NCBI GenBank assembly: GCA_019313025.1
Contig: JAFDCA010000602.1
Location: forward strand, 1 to 7,288
Reading direction: 5' to 3'
Source: Deltaproteobacteria bacterium
GTDB taxonomy: Bacteria > Desulfobacterota > Desulfobacteria > Desulfobacterales > UBA11574
Length of the DNA: 7,288 bases
Part shown: one piece after another, positions 5,442 to 7,288 of the stretch
How the letters are laid out: each line of letters begins with the position of its first letter
Numbering within the stretch: the stretch's first letter is position 1
Translations under genes and position numbers: made by a program
The notes under the pieces: generated by a model
The model's input: the letters and a program-made list of their open reading frames with translations, nothing else
What the model was told of the DNA's origin: nothing
Databases searched by the model: none

Positions 5442-6368
5442 ATGACTCCCCAAAAGTATTCTTTCCAAGGTATATCGTTAACGGAAGACATAACCTACGA
5501 GCGGCCTGTTTCCAACTGTTCCGGATGCGGAGACACCAAGGTTTCCTGGTCAGTAATCGAAGGTATGAGGCGATTCAACAAACAGCAGGGGCTAAAGGGT
5601 AAAGACAAATATGAGCTAATCTACTGTGCTGACAGGGGATGTGGCAACCTTCAAGGATACCACGCCTACCAAATTGTGGATGCAATTTTTTGCATGGGCT
5701 CAGGTGCAATTGTGGGTGCTGGAATCAAGGAGTCTTGTTCCGATAAGCAGATCGTTGTAACTGCATCCGGCGACGGCGCCTATAATTTCAATATCAGCGG
5801 CATTAAGTTCGCCGCCAAAAATAAAAAGTATGGCGCCGTCAATATAATCTATAACAATTACACCATCCGAATGACCGGTGGTCAGATACCACTTGAAATT
5901 AACTTCGACATAGAAGGCTCAGCATTAGGTTTTGAAGTGATCCGCATCAATCCCTATAGGGTTAATGACAATGCTGAACTCTTCAAGGCGCTTTATGGCA
6001 GGTATCTTAAAAAGGAGAAAATCATGGTAGTGGCAGACGGCGTCTGCGTAATGGACATGGCAAAGCATGCAAGAGATGAAGGCATCAAAATGGGTCATTT
6101 TATAAAATCCGACGAGTGTCTTGATCTTAAGTTCGCTAAAGAACGAGAGCGAGTGGCTCGGGAGGAGCCTGAAAAATTCGGAAATCTTAATAGATTCAAA
6201 TGCCGACTTTGCGGTATTGGGCTGAGGTGTCATGCATTACTCAACAATGATGACAGTCTTTGTTTTGGATGTGGTGCATGTGCACAATTTCCCTGCCCCG
6301 TGGGTGCACTGAGTTTTGAAGGGCCCAGTTTTGCGATTTCTTCCAATGTAACCGAACTTAAAAATTAG
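5442..6368 (+). CDS. IOR-type oxidoreductase, TPP-binding subunit with ferredoxin-like tail
   Basis: This 308-aa subunit corresponds to the C-terminal half of IorA as a separate protein. It binds thiamine diphosphate and the tail probably passes electrons to ferredoxin. CSGCGD (26-31) matches the CPGC motif of IorA, and DRGCGNLQGYHA then DAIFCMGSGAIVGAGIK (64-96) matches the IorA GCYTLG and MGAS region. The TPP motif is GDG (110-112), 25 residues, then NN (138-139), inside YNNYTIRMTGGQ. The C-terminus (254-291) holds seven cysteines. C274, C277, C280 and C285-Pro form C-X2-C-X2-C-X4-CP, a plausible [4Fe-4S] site. C254, C257 and C263 (C-X2-C-X5-C) form an incomplete or altered second site, whereas IorA normally has two full ferredoxin motifs. 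A strong AAAGGGAGGT ribosome site lies 8 nt before the ATG. It is flanked by the alpha-like and gamma-like genes, so the three probably form one complex. Confidence 0.9.
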   Translation: MTPQKYSFQGISLTEDITYERPVSNCSGCGDTKVSWSVIEGMRRFNKQQGLKGKDKYELIYCADRGCGNLQGYHAYQIVDAIFCMGSGAIVGAGIKESCSDKQIVVTASGDGAYNFNISGIKFAAKNKKYGAVNIIYNNYTIRMTGGQIPLEINFDIEGSALGFEVIRINPYRVNDNAELFKALYGRYLKKEKIMVVADGVCVMDMAKHARDEGIKMGHFIKSDECLDLKFAKERERVAREEPEKFGNLNRFKCRLCGIGLRCHALLNNDDSLCFGCGACAQFPCPVGALSFEGPSFAISSNVTELKN

Positions 6369-6377
6369 AGGGAAGAC

Positions 6378-7094
6378 ATGGCTGTCGAAAGACAACTGAC
6401 CATCTCCAACCCGGCCATTGGAGGTTCCGGTTTTCTTACGCTGTCCAATATGGCGGCGGATGCCGCGATTAATACGGGTTGTTATGTGGCCATACATCAA
6501 TGCCGTGGATTGGCCCAGGCGGGTGGTCCACTTTGCATTGACGTAGTGATTCGCGAATATGAGGTAAAGGGCTCCACCTCTCATGATGTAGACTATGTCA
6601 ATGGCTTTGATTTATCTGAGTCTTGGCGCGTTGTGAATAGCGTGAGAGACTTTGAAAGCGCCTTTCCCAGAGGATTAACCGTAGTTGCAGATTTTTTTGT
6701 GGACGTACCGATTCTTGTGACCGCCAGCCGCAAAGGTCCAAGGTATCTTAACAGAGACGAATATCTCACTAAATTCAAAGATCTTATTGAAGCGGATTAT
6801 GACATGAGGATGGTGGTGTACAACTTTAAAAAATATAAATTTCAAACCATTTTGAAGGGTCCGTTCTCTTTGGGAGTCATCGCATCGGATCTTATGATGA
6901 GAAATGACCACCGCTTTATATCGCTGCCAAAGGAATCAACGATTGAAGGCATACTGAACAATGTGCCCAAAAAGATAGGAAATCCTGACTATAATAAGAA
7001 GGTGCAAAAGCGCAACCGGGAAGCCTTTGAAAGTGGATTCGAAGCCAGAAAACGTTTTGCCGGACCACAAAACGAAAGGATGATAATCATTTAG
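6378..7094 (+). CDS. IOR-type oxidoreductase gamma subunit (IorB-like)
   Basis: This 238-aa protein matches the gamma domain of 2-oxoacid:acceptor oxidoreductases (IorB), the small Rossmann-like subunit that completes the catalytic complex and contributes to CoA/electron-transfer architecture. The N-terminal IGGSGFLTLSNMAADAA (14-30) aligns with the family motif GxGGQGxLTxSxILAxAA, with Ser for Gln. The second motif RGLAQAGGP (43-51) aligns with HGMAQRGG, with Ala for Arg. Both substitutions fall in loops that are usually well conserved. The C-terminal 60 residues are basic (KKIGNPDYNKKVQKRNRE) and end in a hydrophobic MIIII-like tail. It starts 9 bp after the TPP subunit's stop, with GAGGGA just upstream, so it is the third gene of the operon. 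No separate ferredoxin or other 2-oxoacid reductase subunit follows before the spacer. Confidence 0.88.
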   Translation: MAVERQLTISNPAIGGSGFLTLSNMAADAAINTGCYVAIHQCRGLAQAGGPLCIDVVIREYEVKGSTSHDVDYVNGFDLSESWRVVNSVRDFESAFPRGLTVVADFFVDVPILVTASRKGPRYLNRDEYLTKFKDLIEADYDMRMVVYNFKKYKFQTILKGPFSLGVIASDLMMRNDHRFISLPKESTIEGILNNVPKKIGNPDYNKKVQKRNREAFESGFEARKRFAGPQNERMIII

Positions 7095-7218
7095 AAACGA
7101 GCATTGATTTAATGTAAAATAGGAAAAAAAAATAATAACGGTAATTGAAAAGGATATAGAAAAAATAAAAAGTATTGAGTCGTCAATCATATCTGTTTTT
7201 ATATCGTGAGGTGTATCG
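7095..7218. other. AT-rich spacer after the operon
   Basis: This spacer is rich in A-runs and carries one 5-bp inverted repeat (ATTGA 7174-7178, TCAAT 7183-7187, GTCG loop) followed at some distance by TTTTT. That is too weak to call a terminator. No sigma-54 consensus is visible, so it is unclear whether the downstream stress protein gene is read through from the operon or has its own promoter. Confidence 0.5.
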
Positions 7219-7288
7219 ATGGTGTTGAAAGAAAAAATATTGGTGACCGTTGATGGGTCAGATCGCAGTCTTGAGACCGTCAAGCACA
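7219..7288 (+). CDS. Universal stress protein (UspA family), N-terminal fragment
   Basis: The frame runs off the window after 23 full codons. The visible protein is MVLKEKILVTVDGSDRSLE followed by TVKH. KILVxVDGS is the first beta strand and following loop of the Usp fold, a cytosolic, often nucleotide-binding family tied to stress and energy status. A ribosome site, GAGGTG (7208-7213), lies 5 nt before the ATG, which supports this start. It is on the same strand as the oxidoreductase operon, 124 bp downstream, and may or may not be cotranscribed. The ATP-binding GxxG motif would lie beyond the window, so the subtype is unknown. Confidence 0.82.
   Translation, partial: MVLKEKILVTVDGSDRSLETVKH

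Noticed and set aside
7174..7187. Terminator after the oxidoreductase operon
   Set aside because: The stem is only 5 bp, mostly A-T, and the T-run is not adjacent.

Overview
The window looks like chromosomal DNA from an anaerobic bacterium, most likely a sulfate-reducing or related deltaproteobacterium (Desulfobacterota). This is inferred from three things: an RNase III gene followed by an Elp3-like radical SAM gene, a stand-alone DUF3786-type protein, and a PAS-type sigma-54 activator beside a ferredoxin-linked 2-oxoacid oxidoreductase. Base composition is moderately AT-rich, with very AT-rich spacers. No mobile element, RNA gene or CRISPR array was seen.

Region 1 (1-2271) holds housekeeping and poorly characterised genes. 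The 3' part of rnc (RNase III) overlaps by 8 bp a gene for an Elp3-like radical SAM protein without an acetyltransferase domain. A DUF3786-type gene on the opposite strand converges on that pair. Region 2 (2272-2551) is a divergent, AT-rich spacer with an 8-bp AT-rich inverted repeat followed by a T-run.

Region 3 (2552-7094) is the main point of interest and reads as a self-contained regulatory and metabolic module. It starts with a bacterial enhancer-binding protein (PAS, AAA+, Fis-type HTH). The 235-bp spacer to the next start codon carries clustered ATCATTGC/GCAATGAT palindromes (candidate enhancer sites) and, about 100-150 bp further on, a near-consensus -24/-12 sigma-54 promoter (TTGGCACGCATTATGCT). 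This promoter fronts a tight three-gene operon. The genes encode an unusual split member of the indolepyruvate:ferredoxin oxidoreductase (IOR) type: an IorA N-terminal-like subunit with about 50 extra residues, a separate TPP-binding subunit with a C-terminal cysteine-rich ferredoxin-like tail, and an IorB-like gamma subunit. The likely chemistry is CoA-dependent oxidative decarboxylation of a 2-oxoacid with electrons passed to ferredoxin, but the substrate cannot be read from the sequence. The PAS domain has a C-X8-C-X3-C pattern that could let redox state or a bound cofactor control the operon.

Region 4 (7095-7288) is a short AT-rich spacer and then the first 23 codons of a universal stress protein (UspA family) gene that runs off the end.
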